From assembly GCF_012396605.1 (NCBI RefSeq), contig NZ_JAAXPW010000005.1, positions 1-64,000 of the forward strand: a stretch of DNA of 64,000 bases. The letters run 5' to 3'. Within the stretch, counting starts at the first letter, position 1; each line of letters starts with the position of its first letter. Shown piece by piece: positions 1 through 8,794 of this stretch. Source of the stretch: Ureibacillus thermosphaericus. Lineage in GTDB: Bacteria > Bacillota > Bacilli > Bacillales_A > Planococcaceae. The position numbers were made by a program, and so were the translations under genes. Below the pieces are notes generated by a model. It saw only the letters and a list, made by a program, of their open reading frames with translations, was not told the DNA's origin and ran no database searches.

Positions 1-125
1 AAGAGAACAGCTATTCACGGAAGTTATAAAGACTTGCGTCAATCATCTTAATTGAACCGCCGTATACGGAACCGTACGTACGGTGGTGTGAGAGGACGGG
101 AGTTAATCGCTCCCTCCTACTCGAT
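1..125 (+). mobile_element. 3' tail of a group II intron (copy 1, D5-D6)
   Basis: This stretch matches 8557-8681 at every position except one: base 36 is C where the second copy has G. It contains intron domain V at about 56-87, with stem ACCGCCGUA/UACGGUGGU and a CGC triad, followed by a domain VI-like hairpin and the 3' end ACTCGAT. The 5' part lies outside the window. Upstream of domain V it carries the same remnant of the intron-encoded protein reading frame as copy 2, so this copy appears to have the same internal deletion. Confidence 0.85.
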
Positions 126-171
126 TGGAGAAAAAACAGCTAGTGAAAGGAAGGGGTTATTGCTAAATTCA

Positions 172-1013
172 TGAAAAATAGCCAAAGGGAAAAAATAGCT
201 TCACGAGGGAACGGATAATAGTCAACTTCAAGAAGATAATAGTCAAAGTGGCTGCGATAATAGTCAACCTCGAGAACATAATAGCCAAAGGGAAAAATCA
301 GCTACAAGAGAGAATGGATAATAGTCACTTTCGAGGAGATAATAGTCAAAGTAGCTGCGATAATAGTCAACCTCGAGAATATAATAGCCAAAGGGAAAAA
401 ACAGCACCACGAGGGAACGGATAATAGTCAACTTCAAGGAGATAATAGTCAAAGTGGCTGCGATAATAGTCAATCTCGGGAATATAATAGCCAAAGGGAA
501 AAATCAGCTACGAGAGAGAACAGATAATAGTCAACTTCGAGGAGATAATAGTCAAAGTGGCTGCGATAATAGTCAATCTCGGGAATATAATAGCCAAAGG
601 GAAAAAACAGCTACGAGAGAGAACGGATAATAGTCAACTTCGAGGAGATAATAGTCAAAGTGGCTGCGATAATAGTCAATCTCGGGAATATAATAGCCAA
701 AGGGAAAAAACAGCTACGAAAGAGAACGGATAATAGTCAACTTCGAGGAGATAATAGTCAAAGTGGCTGCGATAATAGTCAAACTCGGGAATATAATAGC
801 CAAAGGGAAAAAACAGCTACGAAAGAGAACAGATAATAGTCAACTTCGAGGAGATAATAGTCAAAGTGGCTGCGATAATAGTCAAACTCGGGAATATAAT
901 AGCCAAAGGGAAAAAACAGCTACGAGAGAGAACGGATAATAGTCAACTTTGAGGAGATAATAGTCAAAGTGGATGCGATAATAGTCAAACCCGGGAACAT
1001 AATAGCCAAAGGG
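172..1013. repeat. Tandem array, 103-bp period built from 21-bp subunits
   Basis: About eight units repeat with an exact 103-bp period: the GGATAATAGTC-type anchor falls at 213, 316, 419, 522, 625, 728, 831 and 934. Each unit holds four ATAATAGTCAA/ATAATAGCCAA motifs spaced 21, 21 and 21 bp, then a 40-bp step in which one motif is degenerate. Later units are almost identical and the outer units are more diverged. The plus strand is dense in TAATAG stops. The minus strand is open by accident, and because 103 is not a multiple of three the reading frame shifts between units, so this is not read as coding. No known element was recognised. Confidence 0.95.
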
Positions 1014-1085
1014 TAAGCATGCCTATTTAAAGAAGGCCATCTAGAACCCCCCAGACTCTAGATAGCCAAAATATACTTTCATATC

Positions 1086-2045
1086 CTAACGATTGAGAAT
1101 ATCTTCTGGAATAATATAATATCTTCCTTTTTTATTACCCACCGTTTTTAAATTTAGTCGAGACAATATTTTAGAAGATGCATACATTGATTCTACATGG
1201 AAAAACTCCCTAAACTCTTGATTCGTAATCCGGTCGCTAATCAATAATCGATAATCATCTAACGCTCTTAGAAAAGCTTTTCTACTTTGAACGCCGCACT
1301 GCGGACAAGACCAAATTCCTCTTTTGTAAGTCATGACCACACTATAATTGCAATTTTCGCAAAGCACTCCTTTTCGGATTCTCTCAACACTGATATTTAA
1401 ATCAAAATCTCGTGTGACCACATTAGAAAGAAGATATTTCGCTAATTTATCCAATTGACTGGTAGTAAGTTTACTTTCGTTCCGAACTAGACATTTTTTG
1501 ATAAATGAACGTAACCCGCTCGCATGAAAAATTGGAGGAGATTTCGGAACATTTCCGATAATGGAAGAAGGATTTGCCATGACAACTGCTTTCTCAATTG
1601 GTAAGAAAATTTTTAATTTCGATAAAATCCGTTGAAATAATTCTTCATGGCGATGCAATTGATCAAAAGGATTCGTTAAAATATCTTCTGTGCCTGTTGG
1701 ACGAGTGCGAGTGAGTTGATGTTTCTGTTCATCATAATCAACCCGGCCAGAAATATTTTTCACTTCCAAAATTAACAAAAAGTGTTTCGTTAATAGAACC
1801 GTATCCACTTGATGAGAAAATCCAAATTCATTTTCAATTTCATAATTAAAAAATAAGTAATGTTCATTCAAATATGGCATTTCAAACCATTCACGGTCGA
1901 CTCTGTGCTCACCCTCGTATCCATACTTTAGCCGTGTCAAATAATCTTGAAAGTAAGTGAAGTCTCGATCATTTGCATCTAATCTGCGTAAAAGAGCTTC
2001 TATAATGATAATGCTTTTTGGAGTTTTTCGATCCAATAAAAGCAA
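1086..2045 (-). CDS. NERD-domain protein with C-terminal zinc ribbon
   Basis: This is a soluble protein of about 319 residues. The middle (roughly residues 45-170) reads as a nuclease-related NERD domain, with motifs VDTVLLTKHFLLILEVKN and GRVDYDEQKHQL; the acidic E-x-K of the family is present. Near the C terminus are two CxxC pairs (CENC and CPQC) forming a probable zinc ribbon. NERD proteins are restriction-endonuclease-like and their role is poorly defined. The start is placed at a TTG preceded by AAGGGGGTGAT at 7 nt; an in-frame ATG at 2069 has no ribosome site. The gene stands alone between the repeat array and a transporter. The family is fairly sure, the function is not. Confidence 0.75.
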   Translation of the reverse strand: MLLLDRKTPKSIIIIEALLRRLDANDRDFTYFQDYLTRLKYGYEGEHRVDREWFEMPYLNEHYLFFNYEIENEFGFSHQVDTVLLTKHFLLILEVKNISGRVDYDEQKHQLTRTRPTGTEDILTNPFDQLHRHEELFQRILSKLKIFLPIEKAVVMANPSSIIGNVPKSPPIFHASGLRSFIKKCLVRNESKLTTSQLDKLAKYLLSNVVTRDFDLNISVERIRKGVLCENCNYSVVMTYKRGIWSCPQCGVQSRKAFLRALDDYRLLISDRITNQEFREFFHVESMYASSKILSRLNLKTVGNKKGRYYIIPEDILNR

Positions 2046-2171
2046 CGTATCACCCCCTTTATCCAACATAATAAAACCTGGAGTATCAAAAAGGAATAAA
2101 TTTCCTGAAACTTTTATTTTGGACGGAAAAAGGCTGTGAAAATCAAAGTTTACCCTGCCTTAAACTAGCCA

Positions 2172-2201
2172 TAAAAAAAGCAAGATGACGAATCACCTTG
2201 C
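2172..2201 (-). terminator. Terminator after the BASS transporter
   Basis: On the minus strand the stem GCAAGGTGA/TCATCTTGC with loop TTCG is followed by TTTTTTT. It lies just beyond the stop codon of the transporter at 2224. Confidence 0.8.
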
Positions 2202-2223
2202 CTCCATACAAATATAGAACTGC

Positions 2224-3162
2224 TTATTCTTCCACTTTTCCAGCTTTCTTTGACCAATAGGTTGCAAGTATCGGTCCGGAAATATTGTGCCAGAAGCTGA
2301 AGATGGCACTTGGTACTGCAGAAATTGGATCAAAATGTGTTGCCGCTAAACTTGCACCTAATCCAGAATTTTGCATTCCCACTTCGATGGCAACAGCTTT
2401 TTTGTCTTCATAATCCATGCGGAAAATTTTCGCTGCTAAATATCCAAGAGCGTAACCTAATCCGTTATGTAAAATTACGACAGCTAAAATTAATAAACCA
2501 GATTCGATAATTTTATCGCGGCTGCCTCTTACGACTGCTGCAACAATTAACACAATTGCAACAACCGAAATTGTTGGCAGAATATCGATGCTTTTTGCAA
2601 CAACTGGTTTAAAGAATATTTGAGCAAGAATCCCTAAGATTATCGGAATTAAAACAACTTTTACGACAGACATAAACATGGCCATAAAAGATACTGGCAG
2701 CCATTCACTTGCTAAAAAATAAATTAATGCAGGTGTTACAATTGGTGCAAGCAACGTTGTAAATGACGTAATTGTTACAGATAATGCCGTATTCCCTTTC
2801 GCTAAAAATGTCATAACGTTTGAAGCAGTACCGCCAGGACAACATCCAACTAAAATCACTCCGACAGCAATTTCAGGTGGAAGTTGGAAAGTTTTCGCTA
2901 ATACAAAAGCAAGCAACGGCATGATAGTAAATTGTGAAATGATTCCAATAATAACTCCTTTAGGGTGTTGCAAAACGAGTTTAAAATCATCTAATTTTAA
3001 TGTCATCCCCATACCGAACATGACAATTCCGAGAAGCGTCGTAATCCAAGGTGCAATCCATGTGAAATATTGTGGAACCCACATTGCGAGAGCAGCAGCT
3101 AATAATACCCAAAGTGCAAAGGTATCTCCTGCAAATTTCCCGATTTTTTGAAACGTATTCAT
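2224..3162 (-). CDS. BASS-family (bile acid:Na+ symporter type) transporter
   Basis: This is an integral membrane protein of 312 residues with about nine or ten hydrophobic segments. Family hallmarks are GCCPGGTASNVMTFLAKGN in the middle and VGMQNSGLGASLA near the C terminus, both typical of the SBF/BASS fold that moves organic anions with sodium. It resembles the YocS-type proteins of Bacillus; the substrate (bile-acid-like anion, keto acid or pantothenate-like) cannot be told from sequence. The start is placed at MNTFQKIG, preceded by AGAAGAGGA at about 6 nt. The longer reading frame upstream has no ribosome site. It is monocistronic with its own terminator. Confidence 0.85.
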   Translation of the reverse strand: MNTFQKIGKFAGDTFALWVLLAAALAMWVPQYFTWIAPWITTLLGIVMFGMGMTLKLDDFKLVLQHPKGVIIGIISQFTIMPLLAFVLAKTFQLPPEIAVGVILVGCCPGGTASNVMTFLAKGNTALSVTITSFTTLLAPIVTPALIYFLASEWLPVSFMAMFMSVVKVVLIPIILGILAQIFFKPVVAKSIDILPTISVVAIVLIVAAVVRGSRDKIIESGLLILAVVILHNGLGYALGYLAAKIFRMDYEDKKAVAIEVGMQNSGLGASLAATHFDPISAVPSAIFSFWHNISGPILATYWSKKAGKVEE

Positions 3163-3330
3163 CGAAATCCTCTTCTTTCTATTAAATTTGTGAGTGGAAT
3201 TTATTTTATGAGAATAATATAGAAAAATCAATAAATTTCTGAAAAAATAGAACTTTTAGAATGAAATGAATTATGAAAGCGTTTTAAAAATAACTGTTTT
3301 GATAAATATTTTTTCAATTTTTTAACATTG

Positions 3331-3359
3331 TTGTAACGGAGAATCGTTTTTGATATACT
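3331..3359 (+). promoter_or_regulatory. Sigma-A promoter of the secG operon
   Basis: TTGTAA (3331-3336) and TATACT (3354-3359) are separated by 17 bp. They lie 44 bp upstream of the secG start. Confidence 0.7.
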
Positions 3360-3402
3360 AACTATTAGTGTAAAAGTACTGTTCGTTCAGGAGGTGGGAC
3401 TA

Positions 3403-3630
3403 GTGCATACTGTATTATTAGTATTATTAATTCTTGTGTCTCTTGCTTTAATCGCCGTAGTATTATTGCAATCTGGTAAAAGTGCAGGTTTATCAGGTGC
3501 CATCTCTGGTGGAGCTGAACAACTATTCGGTAAAACGAAAGCTAGAGGAATGGATTTAGTTTTACATAGATTGACAATTGTTCTTGCAGTATTATTTTTC
3601 ATTTTGACATTGTTAATAATTAAATTTTAA
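3403..3630 (+). CDS. secG: Protein translocase subunit SecG
   Basis: SecG is the small accessory subunit of the SecYEG translocon in the cytoplasmic membrane. The 75-residue product has two transmembrane segments flanking the conserved loop [21 protein letters not shown], the signature of Gram-positive SecG, and its length is normal. The start is a GTG at 3403, 8 nt after AGGAGG (3389-3394). An earlier in-frame GTG at 3394 overlaps the ribosome site and is unlikely. It leads the conserved Bacillus gene order secG, carboxylesterase, rnr, smpB, ssrA. Confidence 0.95.
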   Translation: MHTVLLVLLILVSLALIAVVLLQSGKSAGLSGAISGGAEQLFGKTKARGMDLVLHRLTIVLAVLFFILTLLIIKF

Positions 3631-3643
3631 TGGATAAAATAAA

Positions 3644-3671
3644 AGTCTAACCGAGCATGGTTAGGCTTTTT
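3644..3671 (+). terminator. Terminator after secG
   Basis: The stem AGTCTAACC/GGTTAGGCT with loop GAGCAT is followed by TTTTTC. It probably separates secG transcripts partly from the downstream esterase. Confidence 0.8.
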
Positions 3672-3764
3672 CATTTATAATGGAGTAGAGTTTGAGAAAA
3701 ATTTGCATACTCGTGAAAATACTGGCATCAATTCAACAAGATTCACATATAATTGGAGGATTTT

Positions 3765-4511
3765 ATGAAAATTAAAGAGCAACAACCATTCTTTTTTCAA
3801 GCAGGAAAGAGGGCAGTATTATTGCTTCATGGATTTACAGGAAGTTCATCCGACGTACGAATGCTAGGTCGTTTTCTTGAGAAAAAAGGTTATACATGCT
3901 TTGCCCCTCACTACCGTGGCCACGGTGTACCGCCAGAACAACTAATTGAAACAGGTCCAAAAGATTGGTGGGAAGATGTTGTTAAAGCATACGAAACCTT
4001 AAAAGAAAAAGGATATGAACAAATTGCCGTTGCAGGTTTGTCTCTTGGCGGTGTGTTATCACTGAAGCTTGCCATGAACTTCCCTCTCAAAGGAGTCATC
4101 ACCATGTGCTCTCCTATGACAATGAAAACGACGGATATCATGTTCAAAGGTGTTATCAAATATGCAAAAGAGTATAAAAAATATGAGGGAAAAACAGAAC
4201 AACAAATTAGTGAAGAAGTTGAAGCTATTCGCCAAAAAGGAATGCCAAGCTTACCTGAACTGCAGCAATTCGTGCAAAATGTTCGAAATGAACTGGATTT
4301 AGTGTATGCACCGATTCTAGTCATTCAATCAAGAAACGACGAAATTATTGACCCGAAATCCGCTCATATTATCTATGAAAATGTGGAATCCTTAAATAAA
4401 AAACTGATTTGGTTTGAAGAGTCCGGACATGTCATTACATTAGATAAAGAAAAAAATCAACTGCATGAAGTAATCTTCGAATTTCTAGAAAGCCTAGATT
4501 GGGAAGATTAA
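3765..4511 (+). CDS. est: Carboxylesterase (Est30-like, alpha/beta hydrolase)
   Basis: This 248-residue cytosolic alpha/beta-hydrolase is close in layout to Bacillus/Geobacillus Est30 carboxylesterases, which hydrolyse short acyl esters. Visible elements are the oxyanion-hole motif [11 protein letters not shown] near residue 25, the nucleophile elbow GLSLGG near residue 95, the acid in SRNDEIIDP, and the histidine in [11 protein letters not shown] near the C terminus, so the Ser-Asp-His triad looks complete. The ATG start follows GGAGGA at 4 nt. It lies between secG and rnr, the usual place for this gene in Bacillales. Confidence 0.92.
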   Translation: MKIKEQQPFFFQAGKRAVLLLHGFTGSSSDVRMLGRFLEKKGYTCFAPHYRGHGVPPEQLIETGPKDWWEDVVKAYETLKEKGYEQIAVAGLSLGGVLSLKLAMNFPLKGVITMCSPMTMKTTDIMFKGVIKYAKEYKKYEGKTEQQISEEVEAIRQKGMPSLPELQQFVQNVRNELDLVYAPILVIQSRNDEIIDPKSAHIIYENVESLNKKLIWFEESGHVITLDKEKNQLHEVIFEFLESLDWED

Positions 4512-4541
4512 CTCATTTCGAAATAAAGGAGGGAAATCGCA

Positions 4542-6848
4542 GTGTTCAGTGAGCTAGAACAAAGAATATTTAATTTAATGAAGGAAGAAGATTATAAGCC
4601 GCTTAAAGTGGATGAGCTAGAAGAAGTGCTCGGTATCGAAAGTGCGGATGAATTTAAGGAATTAGTAAAAGCGCTCGTACGCATGGAAGACCAGGGATAT
4701 ATTGTACGCTCCCGTTCGAACCGTTACGGCTTGCCGGAACGAATGAATTTGCTTCGCGGGAAATTTATTGGCCATTCTAAAGGCTATGGATTTGTGGTGC
4801 CAGAAGAAGAAGGATTAGATGATATTTTCATCCCTCCACATGAAGTCAATGGCGCATTAAATGGAGACATTGTGCTAGTTCGGGTATTGAAAGAATCTTC
4901 AGGCGATAAGCGAGAAGGTACAGTCATTAAAGTGGTAGAACGTTCGAAAACAACGTTCGTTGGTACGTATCAAGCAAATCGAGGATTCGGATTTGTTGTG
5001 CCGGATGATAAACGCTTAAACATGGATATTTTCGTTGCCAAAGAAGATTCAATGGGCGCTGTGGACGGCCATAAAGTCGTTGTGGAAGTGACGAACTGGC
5101 CAAGCGAAATCAAATCGGCTACAGGCGTCATTATTAAAATTTTAGGGCATAAAAATGACCCGGGCGTCGATATTTTATCTATCATTTATCAGCATGATAT
5201 CCCGCCAGAATTTCCAGATGAAGTGCTCAAAGAAGCGGCAAAAGTTCCAGATACTATATCGGATGAAGATTTGGTGGGACGCAGAGATTTACGAAATGAA
5301 ACGATTGTTACAATTGACGGCGCTGATGCGAAAGACTTGGACGATGCGGTGACGGTCACGAAAAATGAAGATGGTACTTACAAATTAGGCGTTCACATAG
5401 CGGACGTAAGTTACTATGTGAAGGAAGGGTCTCTCATCGACCAAGAAGCATTTGAAAGAGGAACGAGTGTTTACTTGGCGGACCGAGTCATTCCAATGAT
5501 TCCCCACAGGTTATCAAATGGCATATGCTCATTAAACCCTCAAGTCGACCGCTTGACGATTTCCTGTGAGATGATTATTGACCAAAACGGACAAGTCATT
5601 GAACATGAAATATTCCCAAGCGTGATTCGTACAACAGAGCGGATGACTTATCGAGATGTTTATAAAATATTAGAAGAGGAAGATGAGGAGCTTATCGAGC
5701 GGTACAAACCTCTCGTTCCAATGTTTAAAGAGATGGCAGAATTAGCTTCGATTTTACGTAAAAAGCGCATGAATCGAGGAGCAATCGACTTTGACTTTAA
5801 TGAAGCAAAAGTCGTTGTGAACGAAGAGGGGTGGCCAATTGATATCGTTTTACGTGAACGCACAGTTGCTGAACGAATTATTGAAGAATTCATGCTTTGT
5901 GCAAATGAAACGGTAGCAGAGCATTTCCACTGGATGGAAGTTCCTTTCTTATATCGTATCCATGAAGATCCGAAACCGGAAAAATTACAACGTTTCTTTG
6001 AATTTATCACAAACTTCGGCTTAATTGTAAAAGGAACAGGTAATTCCGTTCATCCGAAAGCGTTGCAAGAAATTATTGAGTCCATTGATGGATTGCCAGA
6101 AGAACCGGTGATTTCGACAATGTTGCTACGTTCATTGCAACAAGCAAGATATTATCCAGAATCTTTAGGACACTTTGGTCTATCCACTGATTTTTATACG
6201 CATTTCACATCACCGATTCGACGTTATCCAGACTTAATTGTTCACCGACTAATTCGGACGTATTTATTTGAAGGGGACGTTTCAAAAGAGACAATCTTTA
6301 AGTGGGCTCAAGAAATGGAAGACATTGCGGACCATACTTCTGAACGTGAACGAAGAGCGGTAGATGCAGAGCGGGATGTAGAAGCATTAAAGAAAGCCCA
6401 ATACATGTCAGATAAAATTGGCGAAGAATTTGTTGGAATTGTTTCTTCTGTCACAAGCTTCGGTATTTTCGTAGAGCTTCCAAATTCGATTGAAGGGCTC
6501 GTGCATATTACAAACTTAACAGATGACTATTATCATTTTGATGAACGCCAAATGATTATGGTGGGCGAATATACAGGACGCATCTTCCGCATTGGAGATG
6601 AAGTGAAAGTCCGCGTTGCCAACGTGAATTTGGACGAGTCTTCTATTGATTTTGAAATTGTAGATATGGTGAAATCTTTCCATAAAACGCGAAAAGAAGC
6701 TCCAAAAGTCATTCATGCAACTCGTAAACAAAAAAGAAGAAGAGACGATGACGAGGAGGAACGCGGTCGTAGCAGAAAAGGCAAACGGAAAGAAAAATTT
6801 TATGAAGGCGTCGCGAAAAAAGGGAAGAAGAAAAAGAAACGAAGATAG
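4542..6848 (+). CDS. rnr: Ribonuclease R
   Basis: RNase R is a 3'-to-5' processive exoribonuclease that degrades structured RNA and works with tmRNA/SmpB in removing defective mRNAs. The 768 residues show an N-terminal winged-helix segment (1-60), two cold-shock/OB regions (about 65-215, each with a [16 protein letters not shown] motif), the catalytic RNB domain with its metal-binding aspartates in [14 protein letters not shown] (about 258-272), an S1 domain (about 625-705) and a long Lys/Arg-rich tail. The GTG start sits behind AAAGGAGGG. It is 30 bp downstream of the esterase and upstream of smpB, consistent with co-transcription in the ribosome-rescue cluster. Confidence 0.97.
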   Translation: MFSELEQRIFNLMKEEDYKPLKVDELEEVLGIESADEFKELVKALVRMEDQGYIVRSRSNRYGLPERMNLLRGKFIGHSKGYGFVVPEEEGLDDIFIPPHEVNGALNGDIVLVRVLKESSGDKREGTVIKVVERSKTTFVGTYQANRGFGFVVPDDKRLNMDIFVAKEDSMGAVDGHKVVVEVTNWPSEIKSATGVIIKILGHKNDPGVDILSIIYQHDIPPEFPDEVLKEAAKVPDTISDEDLVGRRDLRNETIVTIDGADAKDLDDAVTVTKNEDGTYKLGVHIADVSYYVKEGSLIDQEAFERGTSVYLADRVIPMIPHRLSNGICSLNPQVDRLTISCEMIIDQNGQVIEHEIFPSVIRTTERMTYRDVYKILEEEDEELIERYKPLVPMFKEMAELASILRKKRMNRGAIDFDFNEAKVVVNEEGWPIDIVLRERTVAERIIEEFMLCANETVAEHFHWMEVPFLYRIHEDPKPEKLQRFFEFITNFGLIVKGTGNSVHPKALQEIIESIDGLPEEPVISTMLLRSLQQARYYPESLGHFGLSTDFYTHFTSPIRRYPDLIVHRLIRTYLFEGDVSKETIFKWAQEMEDIADHTSERERRAVDAERDVEALKKAQYMSDKIGEEFVGIVSSVTSFGIFVELPNSIEGLVHITNLTDDYYHFDERQMIMVGEYTGRIFRIGDEVKVRVANVNLDESSIDFEIVDMVKSFHKTRKEAPKVIHATRKQKRRRDDDEEERGRSRKGKRKEKFYEGVAKKGKKKKKRR

Positions 6849-6891
6849 ATGGTAGAAAATTCGACAAATAACTGTCGAAGAATTATACTAG

Positions 6892-6945
6892 AGGCTGTTG
6901 GAAAAATACTTTAAAATAAAGGAAAGTATTTCTAACAGCCTTTTA
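6892..6945 (+). terminator. Hairpin/terminator between rnr and smpB
   Basis: A long imperfect stem pairs GGCTGTTGGAAAAATACTTT (6893-6912) with 6921-6940, followed by TTTTATTT. It may end or attenuate rnr transcripts before smpB. Confidence 0.7.
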
Positions 6946-6971
6946 TTTGTGTGTGAAGAGAGGTGTAAAAT

Positions 6972-7439
6972 ATGCCAAAAGGAATCGGAAAAGTCATTGC
7001 GCAAAATAAAAAAGCAAATCATGATTATTTTATAGAAAAAACCTTTGAAGCAGGCATGGTATTGCAAGGAACGGAGATAAAGTCCATTCGTTCTGGCCGT
7101 GTGCAATTGAAAGATTCATTTGTTTTAGTTCGAAACGGTGAAGCATGGATTCACAACATGCATATCAGTCCTTATGAACAAGGAAACCGCTTTAACCATG
7201 ATCCATTAAGACAGCGAAAACTATTACTACATAAGAAGGAAATTGCAGAACTTGCTGGTGCCGTAAAGCGCGATGGCTACACAATTGTGCCATTAAAAAT
7301 TTATATTAAAGACGGTTATGCAAAACTGATGATTGGTCTTGGTAAAGGTAAGAAGAAATACGATAAGCGTGACGATGAACGGAAGAAAGAAGCAAAACGA
7401 GAAATGGAACGCGCGTTGAAATTGAAAAATCAATATTAG
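6972..7439 (+). CDS. smpB: SsrA-binding protein SmpB
   Basis: SmpB binds tmRNA and delivers it to stalled ribosomes for trans-translation. The 155-residue product has the family layout: [34 protein letters not shown] at the N terminus, [17 protein letters not shown] in the middle, and the basic C-terminal tail [20 protein letters not shown] that mimics the mRNA/tRNA path. The ATG follows AGAGGTG. Its partner RNA, ssrA, begins 183 bp downstream behind its own promoter. Confidence 0.97.
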   Translation: MPKGIGKVIAQNKKANHDYFIEKTFEAGMVLQGTEIKSIRSGRVQLKDSFVLVRNGEAWIHNMHISPYEQGNRFNHDPLRQRKLLLHKKEIAELAGAVKRDGYTIVPLKIYIKDGYAKLMIGLGKGKKKYDKRDDERKKEAKREMERALKLKNQY

Positions 7440-7519
7440 TTGGTTAAATATGAAACCGTGTTTGTGGTCAGATAAATGATAAAAATAATAGATTTATAAT
7501 ATAAATTTATTCGGGATAC

Positions 7520-7548
7520 TTGAAAAAAGGTTAGGATTCAAGTATAAT
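7520..7548 (+). promoter_or_regulatory. Sigma-A promoter of ssrA
   Basis: TTGAAA (7520-7525) and a consensus TATAAT (7543-7548) are separated by 17 bp. Transcription would start near 7555, giving a 5' leader of about 70 nt that RNase P must remove. Confidence 0.85.
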
Positions 7549-7622
7549 GTATGTACATCAGCCAGTTTGAACGTTCTAAACGTTTACCGTCGTTGCATTA
7601 TGCAAACCCTTTATAACATGAA

Positions 7623-7974
7623 GGGGACGTTACGGATTCGACAGGAATGGTTCAAGCTTGAGCTGCGCGTCGGAGGGCTCGTCTTCGTCACTAACGGCAG
7701 TTAAATATAACTGGCAACAAACAATCTTACGCTTTAGCTGCTTAATTGCTGAAGCACTCTAATCAACCATCGCCCATGTGGTTGCATTAGGGTTCATCCT
7801 GAGTGGGCTACGGCGAGTGCCTTGCTTGGGGCACTGGCAAGAGATCTCACAAGCTAGCGTGCAGGACGCCTGTTTGTCGGCAGAATGTAACGCGAAACTT
7901 CAGTAGACAAACTACACGCGTAGATGCTTAAGTATTGAAGTTTCTGGACGCGGGTTCGACTCCCGCCGTCTCCA
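7623..7974 (+). ncRNA. ssrA: Transfer-messenger RNA (tmRNA)
   Basis: The 352-nt RNA has the tRNA-Ala-like 5' end GGGGACGTTACGG and a 3' end with the T-loop GGTTCGACTCCCGCC and CCA encoded at 7972-7974. The tag frame reads GGC AAC AAA CAA TCT TAC GCT TTA GCT GCT then TAA (7713-7745), giving the degradation tag (A)GNKQSYALAA, with the usual ALAA end recognised by ClpXP. It tags and releases stalled nascent chains with SmpB. It has its own promoter and terminator. Confidence 0.97.
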
Positions 7975-8002
7975 TAATTGAATTTCGTACTATTTAAATG
8001 AG

Positions 8003-8040
8003 CGCCAAAATCCTTTAATGATAAGGATTTTGGCGTTTTT
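8003..8040 (+). terminator. ssrA terminator and intron target
   Basis: A perfect 13-bp stem, CGCCAAAATCCTT/AAGGATTTTGGCG, with a 7-nt loop is followed by TTTTT. The group II intron begins 2 nt after the last T, which is the preferred target geometry of group IIC introns. Confidence 0.95.
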
Positions 8041-8041
8041 G

Positions 8042-8681
8042 GTGCGCCTGGCATGGGTGTAATCTATAGGGTGTAAGTCCCGAACTGTGAAGGCAGAAGT
8101 AACAGTTAGCTTAACGCAAGGGTGTCCGTGGTGACGCGGAATCTGAAGGAAGCGAGCGGCAAACTTCCGGTCTGAGGAACACGAACTTCATATAAGGCTA
8201 GGTATCATTGGATGAGTTTGCTAAACAAAACAAAGTCCTTTCTGCCAAAGGTGGTACAGAGTAAATGAAGCAGATAGATGGAAGGAAAGATTACATTCTT
8301 ACCCGGGGAGGTCTGGCGGATATGTGAAGTACGCTTCATAACCTACTTAGTGATAAGTAGCTGAACCGTCAGAAGTCAGCAGAGGTCATAGTATTAGTTG
8401 GTTTAGAACTACTAAGAAGGACCGAACAATTAAGAGAGAATAGCCCTTGGCATTCAGTGAGTCATGATGAACACAGAAAACGTAGTACCTCACTTGAGGA
8501 AGGAAGCGGTGAATCCCGTGGGAGACCTCTTGGAGGGTGGAGTGACCACTGGCATAAAGAGAACAGCTATTCACGGAAGTTATAAAGACTTGCGTCAATG
8601 ATCTTAATTGAACCGCCGTATACGGAACCGTACGTACGGTGGTGTGAGAGGACGGGAGTTAATCGCTCCCTCCTACTCGAT
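8042..8681 (+). mobile_element. ORF-less group IIC-like intron (copy 2)
   Basis: This is a 640-nt ribozyme-like element. It begins with the group II 5' consensus GTGCG and ends in ACTCGAT after domain V (8612-8643) and a domain VI hairpin. Domain V shows stem ACCGCCGUA/UACGGUGGU with a CGC catalytic triad (8614-8616), which is the IIC-type triad rather than AGC. Its position directly behind an intrinsic terminator is the IIC insertion preference. A normal element would carry a reverse transcriptase/maturase of about 420 residues in domain IV; here only the first 45 codons remain before a TGA, so it would need maturase supplied in trans. It inserts outside any gene. Confidence 0.88.
8464..8601 (+). 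pseudogene. Remnant N terminus of the intron-encoded protein
   Basis: This frame of 45 codons begins MMNTENVVPHLRKEA, continues through GDLLEGGVTTGIKRT, and stops at TGA inside the intron just before domain V. From memory, this is how the leader of several Bacillales group II intron proteins begins. No reverse transcriptase motif (such as YADD) is present anywhere in the intron, so the catalytic protein is lost. Confidence 0.6.
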
Positions 8682-8794
8682 TCGTATAAAAATTGTGTTT
8701 TTGTTAAGCTAAAAATGAGCCACCAACGCAATTGAAATGAGAGCCACTTTATATCAAAATAGTCCTAACTGTAAATAGTTAGGAGGATATAGAG

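Noticed and set aside
264-494. Open minus-strand frame reading DYY/TII-rich heptads in the first array (and similar frames at 37588-37776 and 46260-46466)
   Set aside because: They lack ribosome sites and are explained by 21-bp repeats that happen to be stop-free on one strand; the 103-bp unit and the 20-bp step break the frame.
172-1013. CRISPR-like look of the regular repeats (also at 37470-37925)
   Set aside because: Units are whole 103-bp copies with near-identical spacers and internal 21-bp motifs; there are no unique spacers, no palindromic 25-37-bp repeat and no cas genes.
3163-3231. Longer start of the BASS transporter (23 extra residues)
   Set aside because: The extension is not hydrophobic in a family-like way and has no ribosome site; MNTFQKIG has one.
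7854-8054. Minus-strand frame over the 3' end of ssrA
   Set aside because: It is antisense to tmRNA and its terminator, with no ribosome site.
8464-8601. 45-codon frame in the intron as a functional small protein
   Set aside because: It reads as the start of the intron-encoded protein and ends right before domain V; no complete domain is present.
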